DNA of 33,539 nucleotides, taken from assembly GCA_001825675.1 (NCBI GenBank), contig MHYA01000047.1, positions 1 to 33,539 of the forward strand. Direction: 5' to 3'. Numbering within the stretch: position 1 is the first letter of the stretch; each line of letters opens with the position of its first letter. This document shows positions 1-7,904 of the stretch, one piece after another. The DNA is from Planctomycetes bacterium GWF2_42_9. GTDB taxonomy: Bacteria > Planctomycetota > Phycisphaerae > Sedimentisphaerales > UBA12454. The notes under the pieces were generated by a model. It did not search any database. It had not been told where the DNA came from and saw only the letters and a list, made by a program, of their open reading frames with translations. The position numbers and the translations under genes are program-made.

Positions 1-1
1 C

Positions 2-1015
2 AAAGGGTATAAGTCTCTTCAGAATTCCACGTATCAGCCCGGAACCCTTGTAAATAAAAATAATTATTACTGGCGTGTTGATGAAATGGATTCTTTGGGC
101 GTTATTCACAAAGGCGATGTATGGGCTTTTACATACGATTCTCGCCACATAGTTGAGTTACTTCAAGATCCTGATTTTCAGCAAGGCGTTGAAGTATGGG
201 ATCCGGCTCACAGCGCCTGGGTTTTACAGGGAATAATTCAATGGGATACCACACAGCCTTATCCAGCTTGGGGTGTATCGCAATTTGGCAGTATGTACAC
301 ACTCTACGGTGCGGTTCCTCAGTTGCTGCCTTCTGGTTCATATAAGATTGGAAATGTGGCCAAGGCACTGATTATGGGGCCGATCTATTCGACAGATGCT
401 GATATGGTGATTATGCTGGACACCAGGCCAGAATATGATTACCCGGGTTATCCTGCATACGATTGGCCCAGTTCTGATGTTTTCCAGACCATCACTGACA
501 GGTGTCCTCGATTGACGGACATGACTGCGCTTGAGTTTCATCTTGAAGCGAAGATGCTGTCTCAACAACGGTTTAATCCGGCCCCTGGCGCACCGACATA
601 TTTCAAGACCGGTTTTATTCTTCAGGATCAGAATGTAAGTTCGCCAGGCTATGGAGATTTACTGTTTTTCGGTATAAATATGTATAGAAGCGACAGGACA
701 ACATTCGAGACTGAAATTATAGGTGAGGATACCGGGCCAGGCGGATTAGGTAAAATGATTTACAGTTGGGGAATGGAGCACTTTACCGCTCCTGGCGTTA
801 CTCTTCATAGTGGCAATTGGGAGACGTTCAGCGCTGATTTACTTCCTCTGATGTATGAGGCGATCAATGAGGCATGGCGCAGAAATAAACTGACGAATTC
901 GCATAATTACTCGAATTTTAAAATAACGAATTTCGGTCCAGGCTGGGAGTCTTCGGAGAGGTATAAGGGTGAATTCCAGATACGCAATTTGAGCCTAAAG
1001 GCGATTCTTCCTTGA
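2..1015 (+). CDS. Secreted modular protein, C-terminal part (5' end outside window)
   Basis: The reading frame is open from base 2, so this is the 3' part of a longer gene; the ATG at 86 is internal. The first residues (KGYKSLQNSTYQPGTL, then YYWRVDEMD) are the second half of the planctomycete fibronectin-like module and are nearly identical to the corresponding part of the gene at 7900-9957. From about residue 48 onward comes a roughly 285-residue cargo domain that starts near 'VELLQDPDF' and ends 'FQIRNLSLKAILP'. The same domain is found in the genes at 2986, 5074 and 7900. I do not recognise it as a named family; aromatic and Gly/Pro-rich strands suggest a beta-sandwich. By paralogy the missing part should hold a signal peptide, repeat module and dockerin-like insertion. 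Probably extracellular. It is followed after 46 bases by the next paralogue, in the same direction. Confidence 0.85.
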   Translation, partial: KGYKSLQNSTYQPGTLVNKNNYYWRVDEMDSLGVIHKGDVWAFTYDSRHIVELLQDPDFQQGVEVWDPAHSAWVLQGIIQWDTTQPYPAWGVSQFGSMYTLYGAVPQLLPSGSYKIGNVAKALIMGPIYSTDADMVIMLDTRPEYDYPGYPAYDWPSSDVFQTITDRCPRLTDMTALEFHLEAKMLSQQRFNPAPGAPTYFKTGFILQDQNVSSPGYGDLLFFGINMYRSDRTTFETEIIGEDTGPGGLGKMIYSWGMEHFTAPGVTLHSGNWETFSADLLPLMYEAINEAWRRNKLTNSHNYSNFKITNFGPGWESSERYKGEFQIRNLSLKAILP

Positions 1016-1066
1016 TGTGATTATATAAGAGTTAACATTATTCAGTAGCAAAGGATTACCCGTGAA
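1010..1066 (+). repeat. Duplicated intergenic junction, copy 1
   Basis: The segment runs from the stop of gene 1 (CCT TGA, then TGTGAT) through a short AT-rich spacer to AAAGGA and a GTG start. It aligns over its whole length with 7849-7904. It holds the Shine-Dalgarno sequence (about 1050-1055) for the GTG start at 1062, which indicates that the junction was copied together with the genes. Confidence 0.7.
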
Positions 1067-2978
1067 AAGCGTAGTGGCTTTTATGTTGGTGTTAACAGTT
1101 AGCGGCAGTGCGTTTGCCTTAAGCCCGAATGCTTTTATGGGCACTATTGATAGTGATTGGGCTACCGGCGGCAACTGGACAAACGGCGCAGCCCCGACCA
1201 CAGAAGATGTAAGTATTAGAGCAGCAGCTGTTATTGCGCCAAGCACGGCAGCTTTCTCTAACATCCTTCGTGTTGGTAACGGAGTTTATGGGGCATCGGA
1301 GGTGGGGAGTATAGTAATAAATGGTTCACTGACTACCCGTTATGATATAAGAATCGCCGAACAGCCTGGCGTGAATGGTACAGTTACTGTAAATGCCGGT
1401 GCGATTCTTGATAATCGAACAAGCGCCGCGGTCGGTGAATTTGGTGTCGGCTATGGCGGCACCGGGACGCTGAATGTGTATGGCATTGTTTACACAAAAT
1501 CAATGGACATAACCAACTGGTACTCGCCGGGGACAAGCATTGGTACCGTAAATGTGTTTGCGGGCGGTGTTGTGGTTGATCAAGGCAGGTTAACGGTAGG
1601 AGGCTCAGAGTCATGGGGCGGCAACGGATCCCTGGTTATTTATCCGGGGGGTTCGTTTTCGTGCGGTGATAACTGGAATAGTAAACTGCAGAGTTGGATT
1701 GATCGTGGCGCTATCAGAACTATACCCGGGGCATTGCTTATTGTTACAAATAATTCAGGTAATCCTGGTAAAACTTTTACCGCTAAGGTTATTCCACAAA
1801 TTGCATCGGAACCATCTCCGGCTATCTCGGTAATGATTAATGATTCGATGCCTGTTCTTAGCTGGAAAGCAGGTATAAACGCTATTTCACACGACATATA
1901 TTTCGGTACTGATATAAATAAAATTGCAACTGCCCATCGTTTGGCTGGCGATTTCAATAATGACCGCACTGTGAATATTACGGACCTGTCAATTTTTTTA
2001 GAACAGTGGTTGGCGGCTCCTACTGCTGGTGTTCTCTCTGCAGATTTCGATGCCAGCGGCGATGTTGATTTTAATGATTTTGCGCGGCTTGCGGGCAACT
2101 GGCAGGCGTCTGCTGATTCGGAATCTAAGAGCAATCAGACGGATACCGGTTATATAGTTAGCCAGGAACTAACTCCAGGTGAGACGTATTACTGGCGAGT
2201 AGATGAGATTTCAAATTTTGGAGACGTCATTATCGGAGATATCTGGAGCTTTATTTATAATGGTATGAATCCGAAGATCGCATTAGATGCGTATTACATA
2301 GCTCCCAATGCGCACTCAGCTGTAACGCCAGCATCGGGGTTAATTCTTGATTGGTGGAGTGCACGACATCAAGCCATACTTAATCGTGTTGGGCAGGGTA
2401 ATGTTGATTTGATCTTTATCGGTGATTCGATTACACATGGCTGGGATGTCAGCGGTGTTGATGTCTGGCAGCAATACTATGCTGACCGCAACGCCGTAAA
2501 TATGGGATTTAATGGCGACCGTACTCAGCATGTGCTTTGGCGTCTGAACAATGGTGAGATCATGGGCATATCGCCGAAACTTGCTATCATCATGATAGGT
2601 ACAAACAATGCATACGGGTGGAATACCGCGATAGAAACCAGCGAGGGTATTATCGCAATATGCAAAGTGCTGCGTAATAAATTGCCGCAGACTAAAATCC
2701 TGATACTCGCGATTTTTCCGCGTTTTGACACGCAAACAGGCGCTCCTTCATCTGCGGCCATGCGTGAAATAAATGCCGAAGCGAGTAAGCGTGCTTCGGT
2801 TGTCGCCGATAACCAATGGATCTACTATATGGATATCAATGACCAATTCCTTGATGAGAATGGCGCATTGTTAGTAGATTTGATGCCCGATCTTTTGCAT
2901 CCTGGCGCTAGTGGCTACCATGTGGAGGCTGAAAAAATTGAGCCGATGGTGAAAAAGCTGATGGGTGAGAATAACTGA
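1062..2978 (+). CDS. Secreted repeat/dockerin-like protein with SGNH/GDSL hydrolase domain
   Basis: 638 residues from a GTG preceded by AAAGGA. Residues 1-19 form a signal peptide ending AFA. Residues about 24-240 are T5SS/PEP-CTERM-associated repeat sequence (GYGGTGTLNVYG-type units), probably a beta-helix. Residues about 250-290 and 350-398 are the two halves of a fibronectin-like domain (YFGTDINK ... YYWRVDE), and between them lies a dockerin-like EF-hand pair (DFNNDRTVNITDL from residue 297, DFDASGDVDFNDF near 330). Residues about 440-638 are an SGNH hydrolase: nucleophile Ser456 in GDSIT, the Gly of GFNGDR, Asn515 in GTNN, and Asp610/His613 in DLLHP. It probably removes acyl groups from an extracellular carbohydrate; the substrate is unknown. 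In the array this gene replaces the usual cargo domain with an esterase. No PEP-CTERM tail is visible. Confidence 0.88.
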   Translation: MKSVVAFMLVLTVSGSAFALSPNAFMGTIDSDWATGGNWTNGAAPTTEDVSIRAAAVIAPSTAAFSNILRVGNGVYGASEVGSIVINGSLTTRYDIRIAEQPGVNGTVTVNAGAILDNRTSAAVGEFGVGYGGTGTLNVYGIVYTKSMDITNWYSPGTSIGTVNVFAGGVVVDQGRLTVGGSESWGGNGSLVIYPGGSFSCGDNWNSKLQSWIDRGAIRTIPGALLIVTNNSGNPGKTFTAKVIPQIASEPSPAISVMINDSMPVLSWKAGINAISHDIYFGTDINKIATAHRLAGDFNNDRTVNITDLSIFLEQWLAAPTAGVLSADFDASGDVDFNDFARLAGNWQASADSESKSNQTDTGYIVSQELTPGETYYWRVDEISNFGDVIIGDIWSFIYNGMNPKIALDAYYIAPNAHSAVTPASGLILDWWSARHQAILNRVGQGNVDLIFIGDSITHGWDVSGVDVWQQYYADRNAVNMGFNGDRTQHVLWRLNNGEIMGISPKLAIIMIGTNNAYGWNTAIETSEGIIAICKVLRNKLPQTKILILAIFPRFDTQTGAPSSAAMREINAEASKRASVVADNQWIYYMDINDQFLDENGALLVDLMPDLLHPGASGYHVEAEKIEPMVKKLMGENN

Positions 2979-2985
2979 GGGAGAG

Positions 2986-5058
2986 ATGAAAAAAGAAGTA
3001 TTGTTTCTGGTGTCGATGTTTATTTTTGCCGGTGGAGCATATGGTGCCACATTTAACGGTACAATAAATAATAATTGGGCTACGGCTGGCAACTGGAATC
3101 CTGCTGTTGTTCCAGTTATTGGAGTTGATGCAGCACTTCAGGCGGGCGCTTTTGTTTTTTCAGGCACCACAGCTTATGCGAATATCCTTCGTGTCGGCTG
3201 GAGTTCTTTGCCACAAAAGACAGCGACTTTGATTATAGATGGTGGCGGCAGCTTATCTACCGGTCATGACATAAGGGTTGGCGAAGGAGCGGGCTCTACT
3301 GGCACGATCACTGTAAATGCCGGCGCAGTTCTTGATAATAGGACTAGCAGTTCCACTGGTGAGTTCGCTATTGGCTATGGCGGCACCGGCACACTGAATG
3401 TGTATGGCACTGTTTACACTGATTCAATGGATATAACCAACTGGGGATCACCTACCAGCAGTACTGGTACAGTAAATGTGTTTGCGGGCGGTGTTGTGGT
3501 GGATGCAGGGAGGCTAACGGTAGGCGGACCAGAGTCGTGGGGCGGCAATGGCTCTCTAGTTATTTATGCAGGTGGCTCGTTTTCGGCGGGCGATAATTGG
3601 AGTAGTAAGTTGCAAAGCTGGATCGCTCGTGGTGCTATCAGAGCCGAACCCGGCGCATTGCTTGTGGTAACAGATCACGGCAGTGATGCCGGAAAAACCT
3701 TTACCGCTGTTATGCCGACAACGGCATGGAATCCTTATCCTGCCGAGAATGAAGTTATTACCAGCACGACCCCCACACTTAGCTGGACAGGTGGTAACAC
3801 TGGCTCTTACGACATTTATTTCGGCACTGATATAAATAAACTTGTAAACGCCCGTTGTCTGACCGGCGATTTTAATGGCGATGGACAGGTAAATCTGACT
3901 GATCTGTCAACCTTTGCCCAGCAGTGGCTGACTGCTCCTGATGCTGGTGTTCTATCAGCAGATTTCGATGCTAGCGGTATCGTTGAAATTAATGATTTCG
4001 CACGGCTGGCCAGTAATTGGCAGACGATTGCTGGTGCGGAATATAAGGGCAATCAGGCTGGCAAAACATACGCAATTGCTTCATCGCTCACTGTCGGGCC
4101 GACCTACTATTGGAGAGTAGATATGATCGATACCGACAATCAGCTTCACATCGGCGAGGTCTGGCGCTTCAATTGCAGCACCCAGCATATGGTTGAATTG
4201 TTTAAGGACCCTTATTTCCAGCATGGCCTTCAAGTTTATAATCCCACGCCGGGGGCAACGGCCCCTGAAGGGATTTTAAAATGGAATGATGGTTGGCAGA
4301 AGCCCTCGTGGGGCTTTAGTCAGCTTGGTAGTATGCATGATATAAATGGTGTGGAAGCGGTACTGTTACCTTCATGTTCCTATAAATGGGAAAATACTTC
4401 AAAATATGTGATAATGGGGCCTGTGAATTCTACCGATTCCGATATTACTACTATGATCGATACAAGACAGGAACTGATGGCGGACCTCTGGTGGCCCGCG
4501 ATAGATTTTGGTCAGAACCTTTCCATTCAGTGCCCGTGGTTCAACGATATGTCGGCGTTGTGGTTTAATCTTGATGTGCGGATGCTCTCAGACCAGCATT
4601 GGAATGATCCGAGTACTCAGGGACAGACATTCTTTAAGATAGGGGGTATTTTTCAGGATTTGAACCCAACTTCTCCGGGCTATGGGGATATGCTGTGGAT
4701 ATCTCTTGGAGTCTACCGCAATGTTACTCCTAGCCGTCTCGATACGTATGATTTTACTATCAATGGTGATGTGGGGCCTGATGGCGGGCAGGGCAAATTT
4801 ATCTATCAAGCTGGTTCGACACACTTTACTGCCTCTAACGCGACATTGCAGGGTGGTGAATGGGTTAATTTTCATGGTGATTTAAAACCCTTGCTGCAGG
4901 ATGCATTGAATAAGGCCTGGCTCAATGGATACTTGGTTAATTCACACAGCGCCAGTAATTTTAAGCTTACGTCCTTTGGTCCCGGCTGGGAAAGTTCTTA
5001 CCGGTCAAGGGTCGAATTGCAGATCCGGAACCTGAGCTTTAGAGCTGTTGTGCCTTAA
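2986..5058 (+). CDS. Secreted repeat/dockerin-like protein with unknown C-terminal cargo domain
   Basis: 690 residues from ATG 2986. This start sits directly behind AGGGAGAG and gives a clean signal peptide (MKKEVLFLVSMFIFAGGAYG); the GTG at 2965 only adds a tail overlapping the previous gene. Layout: signal peptide; repeat module to about residue 240; fibronectin-like domain interrupted by an EF-hand pair (DFNGDGQVNLTDL from residue 295, then DFDASGIVEINDF); and the unknown cargo domain from about residue 403 to the end (starts 'VELFKDPYF', ends 'RNLSFRAVVP'). The first EF-hand loop has the classic D.N.D.....D spacing expected for calcium binding in type I dockerins. It lies 7 bases behind the upstream gene. 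Likely exported and attached to, or binding, extracellular polymer; enzymatic activity is neither shown nor excluded. Confidence 0.87.
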   Translation: MKKEVLFLVSMFIFAGGAYGATFNGTINNNWATAGNWNPAVVPVIGVDAALQAGAFVFSGTTAYANILRVGWSSLPQKTATLIIDGGGSLSTGHDIRVGEGAGSTGTITVNAGAVLDNRTSSSTGEFAIGYGGTGTLNVYGTVYTDSMDITNWGSPTSSTGTVNVFAGGVVVDAGRLTVGGPESWGGNGSLVIYAGGSFSAGDNWSSKLQSWIARGAIRAEPGALLVVTDHGSDAGKTFTAVMPTTAWNPYPAENEVITSTTPTLSWTGGNTGSYDIYFGTDINKLVNARCLTGDFNGDGQVNLTDLSTFAQQWLTAPDAGVLSADFDASGIVEINDFARLASNWQTIAGAEYKGNQAGKTYAIASSLTVGPTYYWRVDMIDTDNQLHIGEVWRFNCSTQHMVELFKDPYFQHGLQVYNPTPGATAPEGILKWNDGWQKPSWGFSQLGSMHDINGVEAVLLPSCSYKWENTSKYVIMGPVNSTDSDITTMIDTRQELMADLWWPAIDFGQNLSIQCPWFNDMSALWFNLDVRMLSDQHWNDPSTQGQTFFKIGGIFQDLNPTSPGYGDMLWISLGVYRNVTPSRLDTYDFTINGDVGPDGGQGKFIYQAGSTHFTASNATLQGGEWVNFHGDLKPLLQDALNKAWLNGYLVNSHSASNFKLTSFGPGWESSYRSRVELQIRNLSFRAVVP

Positions 5059-5073
5059 AGATAGTGTACAATA

Positions 5074-7854
5074 ATGAAAACAAAACTATCAGTTTTGGGT
5101 TTAGTGTTAGTATGTGCCGGCAGTGCATTTGGAATGTGGTTTAACGGAACCTTTAGCTCTGATTGGGGTACTACTGGCAACTGGAACCCCGCTCATGTGC
5201 CGACCATAGCGGATGAGGTTTATGGCTATTCGGTATCGAACCCAACGATTGCCTCTGGTACCAATGCGTTCGCGGCCTGGAATCCAATTGGTGGAGGGGT
5301 AACTCTCATCATCAATGGCAGTTATACCAGCGGTCAAAGGATGTCGATCGGTTACGGTTCCGGAACTGGTGTGGTTAATGTAAATACTGGTGGAGTTCTT
5401 AATCTTGCCGGAAACGACTTGTATGTTGGTGAGGGTGGCATAGGCGTTCTTAATGTCTCCGGCACTGTTAACGCTGGAGCAGTAGATATACTCGTGGCGA
5501 ATGCGGGCTCGGGCACAATAAATGTACTTCCCGGCGGTAGTGTCGTGAGTACAAGCAGGTTAACATTAGGTGACAGGGTGCCCGGAAGCCCCGGCACCGC
5601 AGCCCTTATCATTTCCGTAGGCGGTTCGTTTAGTTGTGCAGCTAACTGGGGTGATCTGGATGCCGCTGTTGCCGATGGCAGGATTCGTGCCACAGACGGA
5701 GCAGCACTTATAGTTGAAAATCACACAACTGATTCCGGTAAAACATTTACCGCTATTATACAAACAAGCACGTCGGATCCTTATCCAGCCGAAAACGAAG
5801 TAATTACCTGTACGACCCCAACGCTGAGTTGGAAAGGCGGCACCGTCGGCTCTTATGATGTGTATTTCGGCACTGATATAAATAAGATTGTAAACGCTCG
5901 CCGTCTGGCTGGTGATTTCAATAATGACCGCACGGTGAATCTGACTGACCTGTCAACCTTTTTCGAACAGTGGCTCACTGCACCTGCTGCCGGTATTTTC
6001 TCTGCAGATTTCGATGCCAGTGGCAATGTGGATATGAATGATTTTGCACGCCTCGCTGGTAATTGGCAGGCCGCCGCTGGCGTGGAATATAAAGGCAATC
6101 AGACGGCTAAAACATACTCAATTTCTTCACCGCTTACCGTCGGACTGACCTACTACTGGAGAGTAGATATGAGTGATGCCAACAAACATATTCGTATCGG
6201 TGAAGTCTGGCGTTTTAGCTGCGGCACAACGCACATGACCGAATTAATCAAAGACCCTTATTTCCAGCACGGCCTTAAGGTTTATTCGCAATTAATACCC
6301 GGCCCCAGTGCTTTTGAGGGTATTCTTAAATGGAATGACAGCTGGCAATTGCCGGATTGGCCGTTTATGCAGACTTTTGGCAGAGATGATTTGACTGGCG
6401 CTGTCGCGCAACTGCTGCCTTCCGGTTCGTACAAGTTTGAAAATGCATCCAGAAGTGTGGTTATAGGCCCTGTGAACTCAACTGACGCTGATTTCAGGAC
6501 AATGATCGATACACGGGGTGAAATAATTGACGGGAATCAATGGCCGAGCGTTGATATGAACCTAAATATTGCTTCGAGATGCCCGCAGCTGACAGAGATG
6601 TCGCAACTACGGTTCACTATGGATATTCGCCTGCTGCACAATGAGTATTTCGCCCCACAGAATAACGGTATTTGTACGCTTTTTAAGACGGCCCTTTGGG
6701 TACAGGATATGAATACCGCCTCGCCTGGATACGGTGATTTTTTCTGGCTTGTTTTTGCTGGTTACGATAGTAGAATCGGCTTTCCTACCGATGACAGGTA
6801 CGGTGCTATCAGCTGGCCAAGCCGCAATAAGCTGTTGTACGATATAGGTACAGAATATTCTACCGACCCCAATATCAATCCTGACCCCAGTAGCGACCTG
6901 TTTGCCGGCAAGTGGGTTCGCTTTAGCTGCGACCTGCTTCCAAAGATCTATCACGCTATGCAGACGGCATGGGAGGCTGGTTTGCTGCCGTATGCTGATC
7001 CAGCGAATTTCAAGATAACGAGCTTTGGCCCGGGCTGGGAAAGCAGTGAACGGGTCAAATGTGAATTCCAGCTTCGCAACTGGAGCCTAAAGGTAGTTGA
7101 CGGTACCAGCCAACCACCTGAACCCCAAACCGCAACCACGCTTCTGCACTTAACAAAAGGTTCTGACTGGGGTACCCTTGCCAACTGGGAATACCGTCCA
7201 CTCAGTGCGATGATGCCTGCTACGGCGCTACCGACCTTAATGAATAACGTTTATCTTTGGAATAGCGCAACGATTGCTTCCGACACCACAGTTCAAGCCG
7301 GGTGGGTTCCTGTCGGTTACAATGGTTGGCCTGCTACGACGTCAGTAGGTCTTACCATAAATGGTACCCTCACCCTCGGCGAAAGCACAGCAATCGGTGT
7401 GGGAAGTGGTGCTAATGGCACAATTACGGTCAATGCCGGCGCGACTCTTGATGCCCTGAGTAGCAGTATTAATCCCGATACGCATAATGTTGCCGGCCCA
7501 GGCGCTGTTACTGTTGGTGCAGGCGGTACTGGCGTGCTGAATGTCTTTGGCACTGTAATTTCCAAACGTATGGATATTCCCAACTGGTTTGCTGGCGCAG
7601 GTACCGTCAATGTGCTTGCTGGAGGTATTGTCCATATTACGGGTGCCTTAACCGTCGGCGGCTCAGAGTCGTGGGGCGGTGTTGGAAATCTGATCATTTC
7701 TCCAGGCGGTACAGTCATCTGTGGAGATAATTTTAGTGGCCAACTTCAGAGCTGGATCAATCGCGGTGCTATCCGTGCCGCACCAGGCGCAACGCTTGTG
7801 ACAACATGGCACACGGGCGTCGATCCCGGTGTTACATTTACCGCTCATCCTTGA
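5074..7854 (+). CDS. Secreted modular protein with two repeat modules flanking dockerin-like and cargo domains
   Basis: 926 residues, the longest of the array. Signal peptide MKTKLSVLGLVLVCAGSAFG; a first repeat module (to about 235) that has diverged from its neighbours; fibronectin-like domain with an inserted EF-hand pair (DFNNDRTVNLTDL from residue 281, then DFDASGNVDMNDF); and the unknown cargo domain from about 389 to 673 (FGPGWESSE near its end). After a short linker rich in Pro, Gln and Thr (GTSQPPEPQTATT) a second repeat module fills about 690-926. This second module resembles the N-terminal modules of the neighbouring genes and ends 'FTAHP', just where the PEP-CTERM paralogue at 18905 continues into its sorting signal. 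Probably extracellular. The chimeric architecture suggests recombination between array members. The Shine-Dalgarno sequence is weak, and the gene starts 15 bases after the previous stop, so translational coupling is plausible. Confidence 0.86.
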   Translation: MKTKLSVLGLVLVCAGSAFGMWFNGTFSSDWGTTGNWNPAHVPTIADEVYGYSVSNPTIASGTNAFAAWNPIGGGVTLIINGSYTSGQRMSIGYGSGTGVVNVNTGGVLNLAGNDLYVGEGGIGVLNVSGTVNAGAVDILVANAGSGTINVLPGGSVVSTSRLTLGDRVPGSPGTAALIISVGGSFSCAANWGDLDAAVADGRIRATDGAALIVENHTTDSGKTFTAIIQTSTSDPYPAENEVITCTTPTLSWKGGTVGSYDVYFGTDINKIVNARRLAGDFNNDRTVNLTDLSTFFEQWLTAPAAGIFSADFDASGNVDMNDFARLAGNWQAAAGVEYKGNQTAKTYSISSPLTVGLTYYWRVDMSDANKHIRIGEVWRFSCGTTHMTELIKDPYFQHGLKVYSQLIPGPSAFEGILKWNDSWQLPDWPFMQTFGRDDLTGAVAQLLPSGSYKFENASRSVVIGPVNSTDADFRTMIDTRGEIIDGNQWPSVDMNLNIASRCPQLTEMSQLRFTMDIRLLHNEYFAPQNNGICTLFKTALWVQDMNTASPGYGDFFWLVFAGYDSRIGFPTDDRYGAISWPSRNKLLYDIGTEYSTDPNINPDPSSDLFAGKWVRFSCDLLPKIYHAMQTAWEAGLLPYADPANFKITSFGPGWESSERVKCEFQLRNWSLKVVDGTSQPPEPQTATTLLHLTKGSDWGTLANWEYRPLSAMMPATALPTLMNNVYLWNSATIASDTTVQAGWVPVGYNGWPATTSVGLTINGTLTLGESTAIGVGSGANGTITVNAGATLDALSSSINPDTHNVAGPGAVTVGAGGTGVLNVFGTVISKRMDIPNWFAGAGTVNVLAGGIVHITGALTVGGSESWGGVGNLIISPGGTVICGDNFSGQLQSWINRGAIRAAPGATLVTTWHTGVDPGVTFTAHP

Positions 7855-7904
7855 TGTGATATGTGCAGGATAATATTATTGGGTAGAAAAGGATATACCG
7901 TGAA
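7849..7904 (+). repeat. Duplicated intergenic junction, copy 2
   Basis: Counterpart of 1010-1066: same stop context (CCT TGA TGTGAT), AT-rich spacer, AAAAGGA and GTG. The match decides the start of the next gene as the GTG at 7900 rather than the upstream ATG at 7861, which lies inside the duplicated spacer. Confidence 0.7.

Noticed and set aside
1640-2134. Long minus-strand open frames opposite the array genes (for example 1640-2134, 7317-7718)
   Set aside because: They mirror conserved plus-strand domains and have no ribosome site or family features; they recur opposite the same modules in each paralogue.
7861-7899. Upstream ATG for the last array gene
   Set aside because: It lies in the duplicated spacer and puts 13 residues in front of the signal peptide; the GTG at 7900 has AAAAGGA at correct spacing and mirrors the start at 1062.
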